Origin: Mycolicibacterium moriokaense
Lineage (GTDB): Bacteria; Actinomycetota; Actinomycetes; Mycobacteriales; Mycobacteriaceae
Direction: 5' to 3'
NCBI RefSeq assembly: GCF_003201655.1
Contig: NZ_QJJU01000020.1
Span: 47,869-111,868 of the forward strand
Length of the DNA: 64,000 nucleotides
Below are positions 17,703 to 25,993 of this stretch, in pieces; the stretch's first letter is position 1; the number at the start of each line of letters is the position of its first letter. The notes beneath the pieces are model-generated. The model was given only the letters and a program-made list of their open reading frames with translations. It was not told where the DNA came from and searched no databases. The position numbers and the translations under genes were made by a program.

Positions 17703-19151
17703 ATGGACACCACCGCGCTGTTGAAGTCAGTCCCCACCGGTCTCTGGATCGGCGGCGAGGAACGCGAAGGAAAGTCGACATTCAACGTTCTTGACCCGTC
17801 CGACGACCAGGTCTTGACAGCCGTCGCCGACGCCACGCCCGCCGACGCGATCGCCGCGCTGGACGCCGCCTCCGCCGTGCAGGCCGAGTGGGCCGCCACC
17901 CCGCCACGCGAGCGCGGCGAAATCCTGCGCGCTGTCTTCGAGAAGATCACCGAACGCGCCGAGGACGTCGCCACCCTGATGACCCTGGAAATGGGCAAGG
18001 TCGTCGCCGAGAGCATGGGCGAGGTCAAGTACGGCGCGGAGTTCTTCCGCTGGTTCGCCGAGGAGGCTGTGCGCATCGGCGGCCGGTACACCCCGAAACC
18101 AGCTGGCGACGGCCGCATCATCGTCACCAAGGGACCGGTCGGCCCGTGCTACGCGATCACGCCGTGGAATTTCCCGCTGGCCATGGGCACCCGCAAGATC
18201 GGCCCGGCGTTCGCGGCGGGCTGCACGATGATCGTCAAGCCAGCACAGGAGACGCCGCTGACCATGCTGCTGCTCGCCAAGCTGATGGACGAGGCCGGCC
18301 TGCCGAAGGGCGTGCTTTCGGTCCTGCCGACCAGCAGCCCAGGACCAGTCACCGAAGCATTGATCGGCGACGGCAGGCTGCGCAAGCTGACGTTCACCGG
18401 CTCCACCGGCGTTGGCAAGGCGCTGGCCAAGCAGGGCTCGGACAAGCTGCTGCGGCTGTCGATGGAGCTCGGCGGAAACGCGCCGTTCGTGGTTTTCGAC
18501 GACGCCGACGTCGACGCCGCGGTCGACGGCGCCATCCTGGCCAAGATGCGCAACGGCGGAGAGGCCTGTACCGCGGCCAACCGCTTCCACGTCGCCAACT
18601 CCGTGCGCGAGGAGTTCACCGAGAAGCTGGTCAAGCGGATGAGCGAGTTCACGCTCGGCAAGGGCCTTGACTCGTCGTCGACGCTTGGCCCACTGATCAA
18701 CACCAAGCAGGTGGCCACTGTCGAGGACCTGGTGTCAGACGCGGTGTCGCGCGGCGCGACAGTCGCCGTCGGCGGTGTTGCGCCCGGCGGGCCCGGCAAC
18801 TTCTACCCGGCAACGGTGCTGGCCGACGTGCCCGCCGACGCCCGCATCCTCAAGGAGGAGGTGTTCGGGCCCGTCGCACCCATCACCGGCTTCGACACCG
18901 AGGAAGAGGGCGTCGCCGCGGCCAACGACACCGAATACGGGCTGGCGGCCTACATCTACACCCAGTCGCTGGACCGGGCGCTGCGGGTGGCCGAGGGCAT
19001 CGAGGCCGGCATGGTCGGCGTCAACCGCGGCGTGATCTCCGATCCAGCCGCACCATTCGGTGGCGTCAAGCAGTCCGGCTTCGGCCGTGAAGGCGGCTTC
19101 GAGGGCATCGAGGAGTACCTCGACACGAAATACATCGCGCTGACGAAGTAG
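17703..19151 (+). CDS. NAD(P)-dependent succinate-semialdehyde dehydrogenase-type ALDH
   Basis: The 482-residue aldehyde dehydrogenase shows the NAD site TPWNFPLAMGTRKIGPAFAAG, FTGSTGVGK, the general-base Glu in MELGGNAPF and the catalytic Cys in GGEACTAANR. The C-terminal FGGVKQSGFGREGG completes the fold. GabD-like succinate-semialdehyde dehydrogenases share these features, so oxidation of succinic semialdehyde to succinate is the best guess, though other aldehydes are possible. A terminator-like hairpin follows at 19174. Confidence 0.88.
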   Translation: MDTTALLKSVPTGLWIGGEEREGKSTFNVLDPSDDQVLTAVADATPADAIAALDAASAVQAEWAATPPRERGEILRAVFEKITERAEDVATLMTLEMGKVVAESMGEVKYGAEFFRWFAEEAVRIGGRYTPKPAGDGRIIVTKGPVGPCYAITPWNFPLAMGTRKIGPAFAAGCTMIVKPAQETPLTMLLLAKLMDEAGLPKGVLSVLPTSSPGPVTEALIGDGRLRKLTFTGSTGVGKALAKQGSDKLLRLSMELGGNAPFVVFDDADVDAAVDGAILAKMRNGGEACTAANRFHVANSVREEFTEKLVKRMSEFTLGKGLDSSSTLGPLINTKQVATVEDLVSDAVSRGATVAVGGVAPGGPGNFYPATVLADVPADARILKEEVFGPVAPITGFDTEEEGVAAANDTEYGLAAYIYTQSLDRALRVAEGIEAGMVGVNRGVISDPAAPFGGVKQSGFGREGGFEGIEEYLDTKYIALTK

Positions 19152-19173
19152 CCGTTCTTTCGCGAGCGGCGGG

Positions 19174-19208
19174 AAAAGTCCCTCCACCTCGGCGTGTCGA
19201 GGACTTTT
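19174..19208 (+). terminator. Hairpin terminator after the aldehyde dehydrogenase
   Basis: AAAAGTCC (19174-19181) pairs exactly with GGACTTTT (19201-19208), ending in a T-run. The loop carries CGGCGTGTCG, the same 10-mer found in the sucD terminator, so the two terminators look related. Confidence 0.75.
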
Positions 19209-19238
19209 GGGTCTGCTTGCGCGGGCAAAATCTCGGCA

Positions 19239-21173
19239 GTGACAGCGGATCGCCACCGCGGGATTCCCGCATTGGACGGCATCCGCGCCGTGGCGGTCGC
19301 ACTCGTCCTCGCCGATCACGGCGGCATACCCGGACTGTCCGGCGGGTTCCTCGGTGTCGACGTCTTCTTCGTGCTCAGCGGATTCCTGATCACCTCGCTG
19401 TTGCTCCACGAACACTCTCACACTGGCCGAATCGGCTTGCGCGACTTCTGGATCCGACGTGCCCGTCGCCTGTTGCCAGCGCTACTCGTGCTGGTTCTGG
19501 CTGTGGTGGCGGCCCGTCAATTCTTTTCGCCAGAGTCCGTGGCCTCCCTGCGTGATGACGCCGTGAGCGCATTCTTCTGGGTGTCCAATTGGGCCTTCGT
19601 CGCCCAGCACACCGACTACTTCTCCCAAGGGGGGCCTGCGTCGCCGCTGCAGCACACGTGGTCGCTCGGTGTCGAGGAGCAGTACTACCTGTTGTGGCCG
19701 CTGTTGTTGATCGCCGTCGCGGCCTTCTTCTGGGCTCAGATGCGAATGGCCGTTTTCATCCTTGCCGCCGTCGGTGCGCTCGCGTCAGCATCGGCGACGA
19801 TCGTGTTGACCACCGACGACTCTCTGAACCGGATCTACTTCGGCAGCGACACCAGGGTGCAGGCGCTTCTGGTGGGCGCCGCGGCGGCCGCGTTGCTGGT
19901 GAGGGATTGGTCGGTGCTGAACGACGGCGGCTCGCTGATCCGCACGCGGTGGGGCCACGTGGTCGCCCGCATCCTGCCGTTGGTCGGGCTGGCGGTGCTG
20001 GGGGCCGCGGCGCACTATGCGACGGGAAGCGTGCGCGATTTCCGCAGCGGGCTGCTGGTCATCGTGGCGATCGCGGCTGTGCTCGTCATCGCACCAGTCG
20101 CCATGGAACAGGGTGGACCCGTCGCGCGTGTCCTTGCGTGGCGTCCGCTGGTGTGGCTTGGCGCGATCTCATATGGCGTCTACCTGTGGCACTGGCCGAT
20201 CTTCTTGGCGCTCAACGGGGAACGCACCGGCTGGTCCGGTTGGCCGCTGTTCGCGGTCCGGTGTGCGGCGACGGTCGCGGTGGCTGCGGCGTCGTGGTGG
20301 CTGCTGGAGCAGCCCATCCGCCGATGGCGGCCGGTGATCGTTCCGATGCTGCCGTTGGCGGGTGCGATGGCCGCGACGGCGGCGGCGGTGACGATGTTCG
20401 TGTTACCCGTCGGTGCCAAACCCGCCGACATGCCCGTCGGCCCCGACGTCGACTCCGCGGCCCTGATCTCACGCGAGGTGCCCGTCGAGGTGAAATCGCC
20501 GTCGGGTCAACTCGCGCCAGGGACCAAGCGTGTTGCGGTGTTCGGCGATTCTGTCGCGTGGACGATGATGCGGTATCTGCCACCGACACCGGGGCTGAGC
20601 TTCACCAACTACACCACCATCGGATGTGGCATCGCCCGCGGCGGGCCCTATCGGTACTTCGGCGAGACGCTCGCTCAGAAGCCCGAATGCGATTCATGGC
20701 CGGCGCGGTGGTCGCAGCGGATCAGCCATGACCGACCCGACGTCGTGCTGCTGATCGTTGGCCGCTGGGAGATCGTGGACCGGGTCAATGAGGGGAACTG
20801 GACGCACATCGGCGACGACGCGTACGACGCGTATCTCCGTGGTGAGTTGCAGCGCGCGCTGGACGTCCTCACCTCGACAGGTGCCCGTGTGGTGGTGACG
20901 ACCGAGCCGTACAACCGCCGCGGCGAGAGGCCCGACGGCAGCCTGTATCCGGAGGATCAGCCGAAGCGTGCCGACCGTTGGAACGCGTTGTTGCGCAGTG
21001 TCATCGGTAAACGTCCCGACGTCAGCGTGCTCGACCTCAACGAGAAGCTGTGTCCGGACGGCTACTACACCAACAAGGTCGACGGCATCAAGATGCGCAT
21101 GGACGGGGTGCACCCCACGCCGGAGGCGGTCAAGTGGCTGACGCCGTGGCTGGCCGACGCGCTCACGCACTAG
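19239..21173 (+). CDS. Acyltransferase-3 (OafA-like) fused to SGNH hydrolase domain
   Basis: The 644-residue membrane enzyme begins IPALDGIRAVAVALVLADH, the hallmark of acyltransferase-3 proteins, followed by FLGVDVFFVLSGFLIT and RRARRLLPALL. About ten membrane helices follow, up to residue ~400. The C-terminal ~230 residues form an SGNH-type domain (VFGDSVAWTMM with the nucleophile Ser; DGVHPTPEAVKWL with the Asp-x-x-His). Such fusions O-acylate cell-surface glycans or glycolipids. The GTG at 19239 gives the family N-terminus. The preceding hairpin separates it from the aldehyde dehydrogenase. Confidence 0.92.
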   Translation: MTADRHRGIPALDGIRAVAVALVLADHGGIPGLSGGFLGVDVFFVLSGFLITSLLLHEHSHTGRIGLRDFWIRRARRLLPALLVLVLAVVAARQFFSPESVASLRDDAVSAFFWVSNWAFVAQHTDYFSQGGPASPLQHTWSLGVEEQYYLLWPLLLIAVAAFFWAQMRMAVFILAAVGALASASATIVLTTDDSLNRIYFGSDTRVQALLVGAAAAALLVRDWSVLNDGGSLIRTRWGHVVARILPLVGLAVLGAAAHYATGSVRDFRSGLLVIVAIAAVLVIAPVAMEQGGPVARVLAWRPLVWLGAISYGVYLWHWPIFLALNGERTGWSGWPLFAVRCAATVAVAAASWWLLEQPIRRWRPVIVPMLPLAGAMAATAAAVTMFVLPVGAKPADMPVGPDVDSAALISREVPVEVKSPSGQLAPGTKRVAVFGDSVAWTMMRYLPPTPGLSFTNYTTIGCGIARGGPYRYFGETLAQKPECDSWPARWSQRISHDRPDVVLLIVGRWEIVDRVNEGNWTHIGDDAYDAYLRGELQRALDVLTSTGARVVVTTEPYNRRGERPDGSLYPEDQPKRADRWNALLRSVIGKRPDVSVLDLNEKLCPDGYYTNKVDGIKMRMDGVHPTPEAVKWLTPWLADALTH

Positions 21174-21234
21174 CCGAGATCGACGAAATGGCGCGATCTA
21201 CTCGCACTTTTGCGCCCGTTTGTCCGTTTGGGCG

Positions 21235-21498
21235 TCAGTGGCCGAGGCGGCCGCGGCCAAGGCGCAGCAACAGCATCGCCAGGTCCTTGCCGTCGCTGCC
21301 GAGCTCGCTGTAGCGCTCGATGACCTTCATCTCGCGGCTGTGCACCAGGCGCGTGCCGCCGGAGGCCATTCTCGCCTTGCCGATGAGCTTGGACACCTCG
21401 GTGCGCCGCTTGACGGCTTCCAGGATCGTCGCGTCGAGCTGGTCGATCTCTTGGCGCAGGTCATCAATGTCGGGCATGGGTTCTGTTTCGATAGTCAT
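21235..21498 (-). CDS. Chorismate mutase, AroQ type (Rv0948c-like)
   Basis: The 87-residue all-helical protein reads DIDDLRQEIDQLDATILEAVKRRTEVSKLIGKARM...HSREMKVIERYSELGSDGKDLAMLLLRLGRGRLGH, matching the short cytosolic mycobacterial AroQ. It converts chorismate to prephenate for Phe/Tyr synthesis. The M. tuberculosis homologue works efficiently only in complex with DAHP synthase, through its C-terminal RLGRGRLGH-like tail, and that tail is present here. The ATG at 21496-21498 follows GAGGAG by 6 nt. Divergent from uvrD1. Confidence 0.93.
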   Translation of the reverse strand: MTIETEPMPDIDDLRQEIDQLDATILEAVKRRTEVSKLIGKARMASGGTRLVHSREMKVIERYSELGSDGKDLAMLLLRLGRGRLGH

Positions 21499-21560
21499 GG
21501 GGGGCTCCTCATTGTGTGGGGGTTGTGGTCTCATCCGGTTACGGGCCTCACACAAGAGAC

Positions 21561-21593
21561 GAGCCCCGGATCCGGAAGCGGACCGCGGGGCTC
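21561..21593 (-). promoter_or_regulatory. Two-stem hairpin in the chorismate mutase leader
   Basis: GAGCCCCG (21561-21568) pairs with CGGGGCTC (21586-21593), and an inner TCCG-GAAG-CGGA stem fits inside. It lies 63 nt upstream of the chorismate mutase ATG. A TTGACG -35-like element for the same strand is at 21663-21668, with an A/T run between. It could be a leader attenuator or a terminator; I see no leader peptide rich in aromatic codons. The rest of the 237-bp gap to uvrD1 shows no gene. Confidence 0.45.
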
Positions 21594-21735
21594 TTGGAAG
21601 CAGCTAGACCACGGGCACCGCTGGCGGGTACCCGTAAAAAAATCGACGCTGCTTAATAAGCACGTCAATCAGTGTGCCACCTGATGCCGTGGCTGCGCAA
21701 AGAGTGTCCCCTCCCGGCGGTAAGTTGGGTCAGAC

Positions 21736-24042
21736 ATGAGTTTGCACGTGACCGATCTGAATTCCGACGCAGAAGCCCTCCTCGACGGCCTGAACCCGCA
21801 ACAGCGCGAGGCGGTGCTGCATGAGGGAACGCCACTGCTGATCGTCGCGGGCGCCGGGTCCGGCAAGACGGCGGTGCTGACGCGGCGGATCGCATACCTG
21901 CTGGCCGCCCGCGACGTCGGCGTGGGCCAGGTGCTGGCCATCACCTTCACCAACAAGGCCGCCGCCGAGATGCGCGAGCGCGTGGTTGCGCTGATCGGCA
22001 CGCGAGCTAGATCCATGTGGGTGTCGACGTTCCATTCCACCTGCGTGCGGATCCTGCGCAACCAGGCCTCGCTGCTGCCGGGGCTGAACTCCAACTTCTC
22101 GATCTATGACGCCGACGACTCGCGCCGGTTGCTGCTGATGATCGGCAAGGACATGGGCCTGGACACGAAGCGGTTCTCGCCGCGGTTGCTTGCGAACGGC
22201 ATCTCCAACCTCAAGAACGAGCTGATCGGGCCTGAGCAGGCAGCGGCAGAGGCCTCCGAGGCGGGGGAGGAACTGCCACGCATCATCGCCGAGGCCTACT
22301 CCGAGTATCAGCGACGGCTGCGGGCGGCCAACGCATTGGACTTCGACGACCTCATCGGCGAGACAGTCGCTGTGCTGCAGGCCTTTCCGCAGATCGCCCA
22401 GTATTACCGGCGGCGGTTCCGCCACATCTTGGTCGACGAATATCAGGACACCAACCACGCACAATACGTGTTGGTTCGCGAACTCGTCGGACGCGAAACC
22501 GAGGACGGCGTGGCGCCAGCGGAGCTGTGTGTGGTTGGTGACGCCGACCAGTCGATCTACGCATTCCGCGGCGCGACGATCCGCAACATCGAGGACTTCG
22601 AACGCGACTTCCCCAATGCCACAACGATTTTGCTCGAGCAGAACTACCGGTCGACGCAGAACATCTTGACCGCGGCGAACTCGGTGATCTCCCGCAACGC
22701 CGGACGCCGCGAGAAGCGGCTGTGGACCGACGCCGGGGAGGGCGAGCTCATCGTCGGCTACGTCGCCGACAACGAGCATGACGAGGCGCGCTTCGTCGCC
22801 GAGGAGATCGACGCGCTGGCCGACAATGGCGACATCACCTATAACGACGTCGCGGTGTTCTACCGCACCAACAACTCGTCGCGCGCCTTGGAGGAAGTCT
22901 TCATCCGCGCGGGCATCCCGTACAAAGTTGTTGGCGGCGTTCGGTTTTACGAGCGCAGGGAGATCCGCGACATCGTCGCCTATCTGCGGGTGCTCGACAA
23001 TCCCGGCGACTCGGTGAGCATGCGTCGCATCCTGAACACGCCGCGCCGCGGCATCGGTGACCGTGCCGAAGCCTGCGTGGCGGTGTATGCCGAGAACACC
23101 GGCGCGTCATTCAACGACGCTTTGCAGGCCGCCGCCGATGGCAAGGTGCCGATGCTGAACACCCGCTCTGAGAAGTGCATCTCGGGTTTCGTTGAGCTGC
23201 TTGATGATCTGCGTGGCCGCCTCGACGGTGAGTTGGGCGAGCTCGTTGATGCCGTGTTGGACCGCACTGGCTACCGCACCGAGCTGGAATCGTCCAGCGA
23301 TCCACAGGATCTGGCACGGCTGGACAACCTCAACGAATTGGTCAGCGTCGCACACGAATTCAGCACCGATCTGGCGAATGCTGAGGCGCTGGGTGAGCCG
23401 GAGGACGAGGACATTCCCGACACCGGTGTGCTGGCGAAGTTTCTCGAGCGGGTGTCACTGGTAGCCGACGCCGACGAACTGCCGGAGCACGGCGCCGGTG
23501 TGGTGACGATGATGACCCTGCACACCGCCAAGGGGCTGGAGTTCCCCGTCGTGTTCGTGACGGGCTGGGAGGACGGCATGTTCCCGCACATGCGGGCGCT
23601 TGGCGATCCGACTGAGCTGTCCGAGGAGCGGAGGCTGGCCTATGTCGGCATCACCAGGGCCCGGCAGCGGCTCTACCTCAGCCGGGCCAGGGTCCGCTCG
23701 TCGTGGGGCCAGCCGATGCTCAACCCCGAATCCCGGTTTCTGCGCGAGATTCCGCAGGAGCTCATCGATTGGCGGCGCACAGAGCCGCCACCGTCGCTTT
23801 CGGCTCCGGTCACGGGCGCAGGCCGATTCGGAACTCCACGCCCGTCGCCCGCGCGCTCAGCGGCGGGGAAACGCCCGCTGGTCGTGCTGCAGCCGGGCGA
23901 TCGAGTCAGCCACGACAAGTACGGCCTCGGACGCGTCGAGGAGGTGTCAGGCATCGGTGAGTCGGCGATGTCGCTCATCGACTTCGGCAGCGCCGGGCGG
24001 GTCAAGCTGATGCACAACCACGCGCCCGTGCAGAAGCTCTAG
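21736..24042 (+). CDS. uvrD1: ATP-dependent DNA helicase UvrD1/PcrA
   Basis: The 768-residue SF1A helicase has Walker A AGAGSGKT (38-45), motif Ia FTNKAAAEM, Walker B ILVDEYQDTN, motif III VVGDADQSIYAFRGA, motif IV QNYRSTQNIL, motif V TLHTAKGLEFPVVF and motif VI YVGITRARQRLYL. The C-terminal ~60 residues (GDRVSHDKYGLGRVEEVSG) form the tudor-like domain of the PcrA group. It unwinds DNA 3'-5' in nucleotide excision repair; in mycobacteria UvrD1 cooperates with Ku. Its 3' end overlaps the convergent membrane gene by 4 bp. Position matches Rv0949. Confidence 0.96.
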   Translation: MSLHVTDLNSDAEALLDGLNPQQREAVLHEGTPLLIVAGAGSGKTAVLTRRIAYLLAARDVGVGQVLAITFTNKAAAEMRERVVALIGTRARSMWVSTFHSTCVRILRNQASLLPGLNSNFSIYDADDSRRLLLMIGKDMGLDTKRFSPRLLANGISNLKNELIGPEQAAAEASEAGEELPRIIAEAYSEYQRRLRAANALDFDDLIGETVAVLQAFPQIAQYYRRRFRHILVDEYQDTNHAQYVLVRELVGRETEDGVAPAELCVVGDADQSIYAFRGATIRNIEDFERDFPNATTILLEQNYRSTQNILTAANSVISRNAGRREKRLWTDAGEGELIVGYVADNEHDEARFVAEEIDALADNGDITYNDVAVFYRTNNSSRALEEVFIRAGIPYKVVGGVRFYERREIRDIVAYLRVLDNPGDSVSMRRILNTPRRGIGDRAEACVAVYAENTGASFNDALQAAADGKVPMLNTRSEKCISGFVELLDDLRGRLDGELGELVDAVLDRTGYRTELESSSDPQDLARLDNLNELVSVAHEFSTDLANAEALGEPEDEDIPDTGVLAKFLERVSLVADADELPEHGAGVVTMMTLHTAKGLEFPVVFVTGWEDGMFPHMRALGDPTELSEERRLAYVGITRARQRLYLSRARVRSSWGQPMLNPESRFLREIPQELIDWRRTEPPPSLSAPVTGAGRFGTPRPSPARSAAGKRPLVVLQPGDRVSHDKYGLGRVEEVSGIGESAMSLIDFGSAGRVKLMHNHAPVQKL

Positions 24043-24665
24043 GGTCTGGCCCACCGTCGGGTGGCCGGAAGCAGCGCCAGCACGACGCTGGCCACCGGCA
24101 GCACGGGGATCGCGTAGACCACCGGTGACACTTTCGCGCCCGCGACGAACAGGCCCGCGAAGATGAGCAGCGCCACGGCCGCACCCACCACGATCAGCAG
24201 CCTGCCCATCCGCCTGCGCAGCAGCAGCACGATCAGCCCGCCGATGAGCGCCGCCGCAGACACGGCGGTGAGAAAGCCGATGGCCACACAGAACAGCCGA
24301 TCGGACCGCCACCAGCCGGTGATCAGATCCGTCGCGATGACCGCGGTGGACCAGCCCGTCAGGATGCTTGTAACGGCCGTGGCGATCGCAGCCGCCGGGT
24401 TGGCCTGCGCCGAGCGCGGCGTGCCGACGACGGTCGGCCTGGCCCGCGGAATGTAGCTCGTCTGCGGTTCGGCGCCCGCCTGGCGCCCGAGGATGCTGGT
24501 CTGTGGTTCGGGTGCCGCGGGAAACTCGCCGGTCGGATGGCGCCTGATGATGCTGGTCTGCGGCTCGGATTGCGCCGCGAACGGCGTCGACGGCGTCGTG
24601 CCGTCGGATTGCCGCCGGATGCGCGGTAGATCGGGAAGGGGTTGTTCGGACGAACCGTCACTCAC
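24039..24665 (-). CDS. Membrane protein with three tandem EPQTS motifs in its cytosolic tail
   Basis: The ~208-residue protein has a disordered N-terminal half carrying SEPQTSIIRR, PEPQTSILGR and AEPQTSYIPR, spaced 22 and 17 residues apart. About four membrane helices follow (TAVTSILTGWSTAVIA, LFCVAIGFLTAVSAAALIGGLIVLLL, LLIVVGAAVALLIFAGLFVAG, VVYAIPVLPVASVVLALL). The GTG at 24663-24665 was chosen: it sits 2 nt after the M23 peptidase stop, which implies translational coupling and co-expression with that cell-wall enzyme. The repeated Thr/Ser motif may be a phosphorylation or docking site. Family not recognised. Confidence 0.75.
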   Translation of the reverse strand: MSDGSSEQPLPDLPRIRRQSDGTTPSTPFAAQSEPQTSIIRRHPTGEFPAAPEPQTSILGRQAGAEPQTSYIPRARPTVVGTPRSAQANPAAAIATAVTSILTGWSTAVIATDLITGWWRSDRLFCVAIGFLTAVSAAALIGGLIVLLLRRRMGRLLIVVGAAVALLIFAGLFVAGAKVSPVVYAIPVLPVASVVLALLPATRRWARP

Positions 24666-24667
24666 AA

Positions 24668-25744
24668 CTAGCCAACGTAGTTGCCGGGACTGAGTCCCCG
24701 CTGCGCCAACCACGGGACCGGGTCGATCCGGTCGGTGCCGTTGAGCAGAACTTCAAAGTGGCAGTGCGGGCCTGTGGAGTTGCCGCGGTTGCCGATTGTC
24801 GCGATCTGATCGCCCGCCATCACGCGGTCGCCCTTGTTGACCGTCCATGTGTTGACGTGGCCGTACAGGGTGACGGTGCCGTCGGCGTGGCGGAGCTTGA
24901 CCCATGCGCCATATCCCGCCGTGGGGCCGACGTCGATCACGACGCCGTCCGCGACAGCCACGATCGGCGTGCCGATCGCGTTGGCGACGTCGATGCCGCC
25001 GTGCAGCACGCCCCAGCGATAGCCGAACCCGGAGGTAAAGACGCCCTTCGTGTACATCACGAACTGCGGCCGGTTCATCCGCGCTTCGCGGTCGGCACGC
25101 TCCTGTGCGAACGCGGCGGCCTTGGTGATCTCCTCGGCGTGCACCGTGGCATTGGCCGCGGGCGTGACGGAGACGATCTGCATGCCGTCCACTGAGCCGG
25201 TGACGAGCCCGCCACCCATCGTGGTCTGGTCGGCGGCGAGGACGGTCTGCGCGGGCGCCTTGTCGGAGGCGTTCGCCATCGAATAGGCGCCTGCCGCGGT
25301 CGCGCCGACGGCCATTGCGGCGACCATCAGCCGGCCCTTAACGGGCACCTCCTGCTTGCGGTGCAGGCCGCGGCGGCCGGAGATGTCGATGATGTCGGTG
25401 GCCGCCACACCGTCACTGGTGTCGGTGTGGCTCTCGCGGTATGCGTGCGATGCGTGACGCACTTCGCGCGGATCCGAGCGGAATTCCGACGGCACGGCCA
25501 GCCGCAGCGGGATCAGATCGTCGGTGTCGTGCAGGTCGTCGAGCTCGGGTGCGTGGATGACCTGCGATTCGCGGTCGAACGCACTGTTCTCGCGAAACTC
25601 CAGGTCAGCGAGGCCGCCAAACTCGTTGAACGGAATGATGTCGGTGATTTCCGAGGCGTCCACGCCGGCTTCGGATACTTGCCAGGCGTGCCGAGCGTTC
25701 GTCGAAACTCCATCAGGAGATCGGGGCGAACGGTGCTGTGCCAA
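24668..25744 (-). CDS. M23 family metallopeptidase (Rv0950c-like)
   Basis: The 358-residue protein has a long cytosolic N-terminus, one membrane segment (GRLMVAAMAVGATAAGAYSMANA, about residues 137-159) and a C-terminal lysostaphin-like LytM domain. That domain shows GVLHGGIDVA (zinc His and Asp), VTLYGHVNTW and GPHCHFEV (HxH), and all catalytic residues are present. It should cleave or regulate cleavage of peptidoglycan peptides outside the membrane. The TTG start at 25742-25744 is the only long option; the start is not secure. The Crp-like site at 25849 lies 105 bp upstream. Position matches Rv0950c. Confidence 0.9.
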   Translation of the reverse strand: MAQHRSPRSPDGVSTNARHAWQVSEAGVDASEITDIIPFNEFGGLADLEFRENSAFDRESQVIHAPELDDLHDTDDLIPLRLAVPSEFRSDPREVRHASHAYRESHTDTSDGVAATDIIDISGRRGLHRKQEVPVKGRLMVAAMAVGATAAGAYSMANASDKAPAQTVLAADQTTMGGGLVTGSVDGMQIVSVTPAANATVHAEEITKAAAFAQERADREARMNRPQFVMYTKGVFTSGFGYRWGVLHGGIDVANAIGTPIVAVADGVVIDVGPTAGYGAWVKLRHADGTVTLYGHVNTWTVNKGDRVMAGDQIATIGNRGNSTGPHCHFEVLLNGTDRIDPVPWLAQRGLSPGNYVG

Positions 25745-25848
25745 CCTGGAATATCCCTCTAGTCGTGACCAAAGCGTTATCTAGACCAGAGGCACGTTAA
25801 CCAAATTCCAATGTTGGTGGCAACCCGAGAGGAAATTCCGTTGGGGAT

Positions 25849-25864
25849 TGTGACCTGTATCACG
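25849..25864. promoter_or_regulatory. Crp/CRP-type binding site between M23 peptidase and sucC
   Basis: TGTGA-CCTGTA-TCACG matches the TGTGA-N6-TCACA consensus known for mycobacterial Crp (Rv3676) at 9 of 10 defined positions. It sits in the 249-bp divergent gap, 130 bp before sucC and 105 bp before the peptidase gene, so it could regulate either. The rest of the gap shows no gene. Confidence 0.72.
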
Positions 25865-25993
25865 CAGCACCCGGCGGTGAGATCTGCCACATGAGCGGTA
25901 GGCGGTGCCGAAGGCGTTGGCCCGTGTGGATAAAGTTCCCCCTGGCCCATCGGGCGCCAACCTTCGAAGTCAACGCACAAAGACAGTGAGTCC

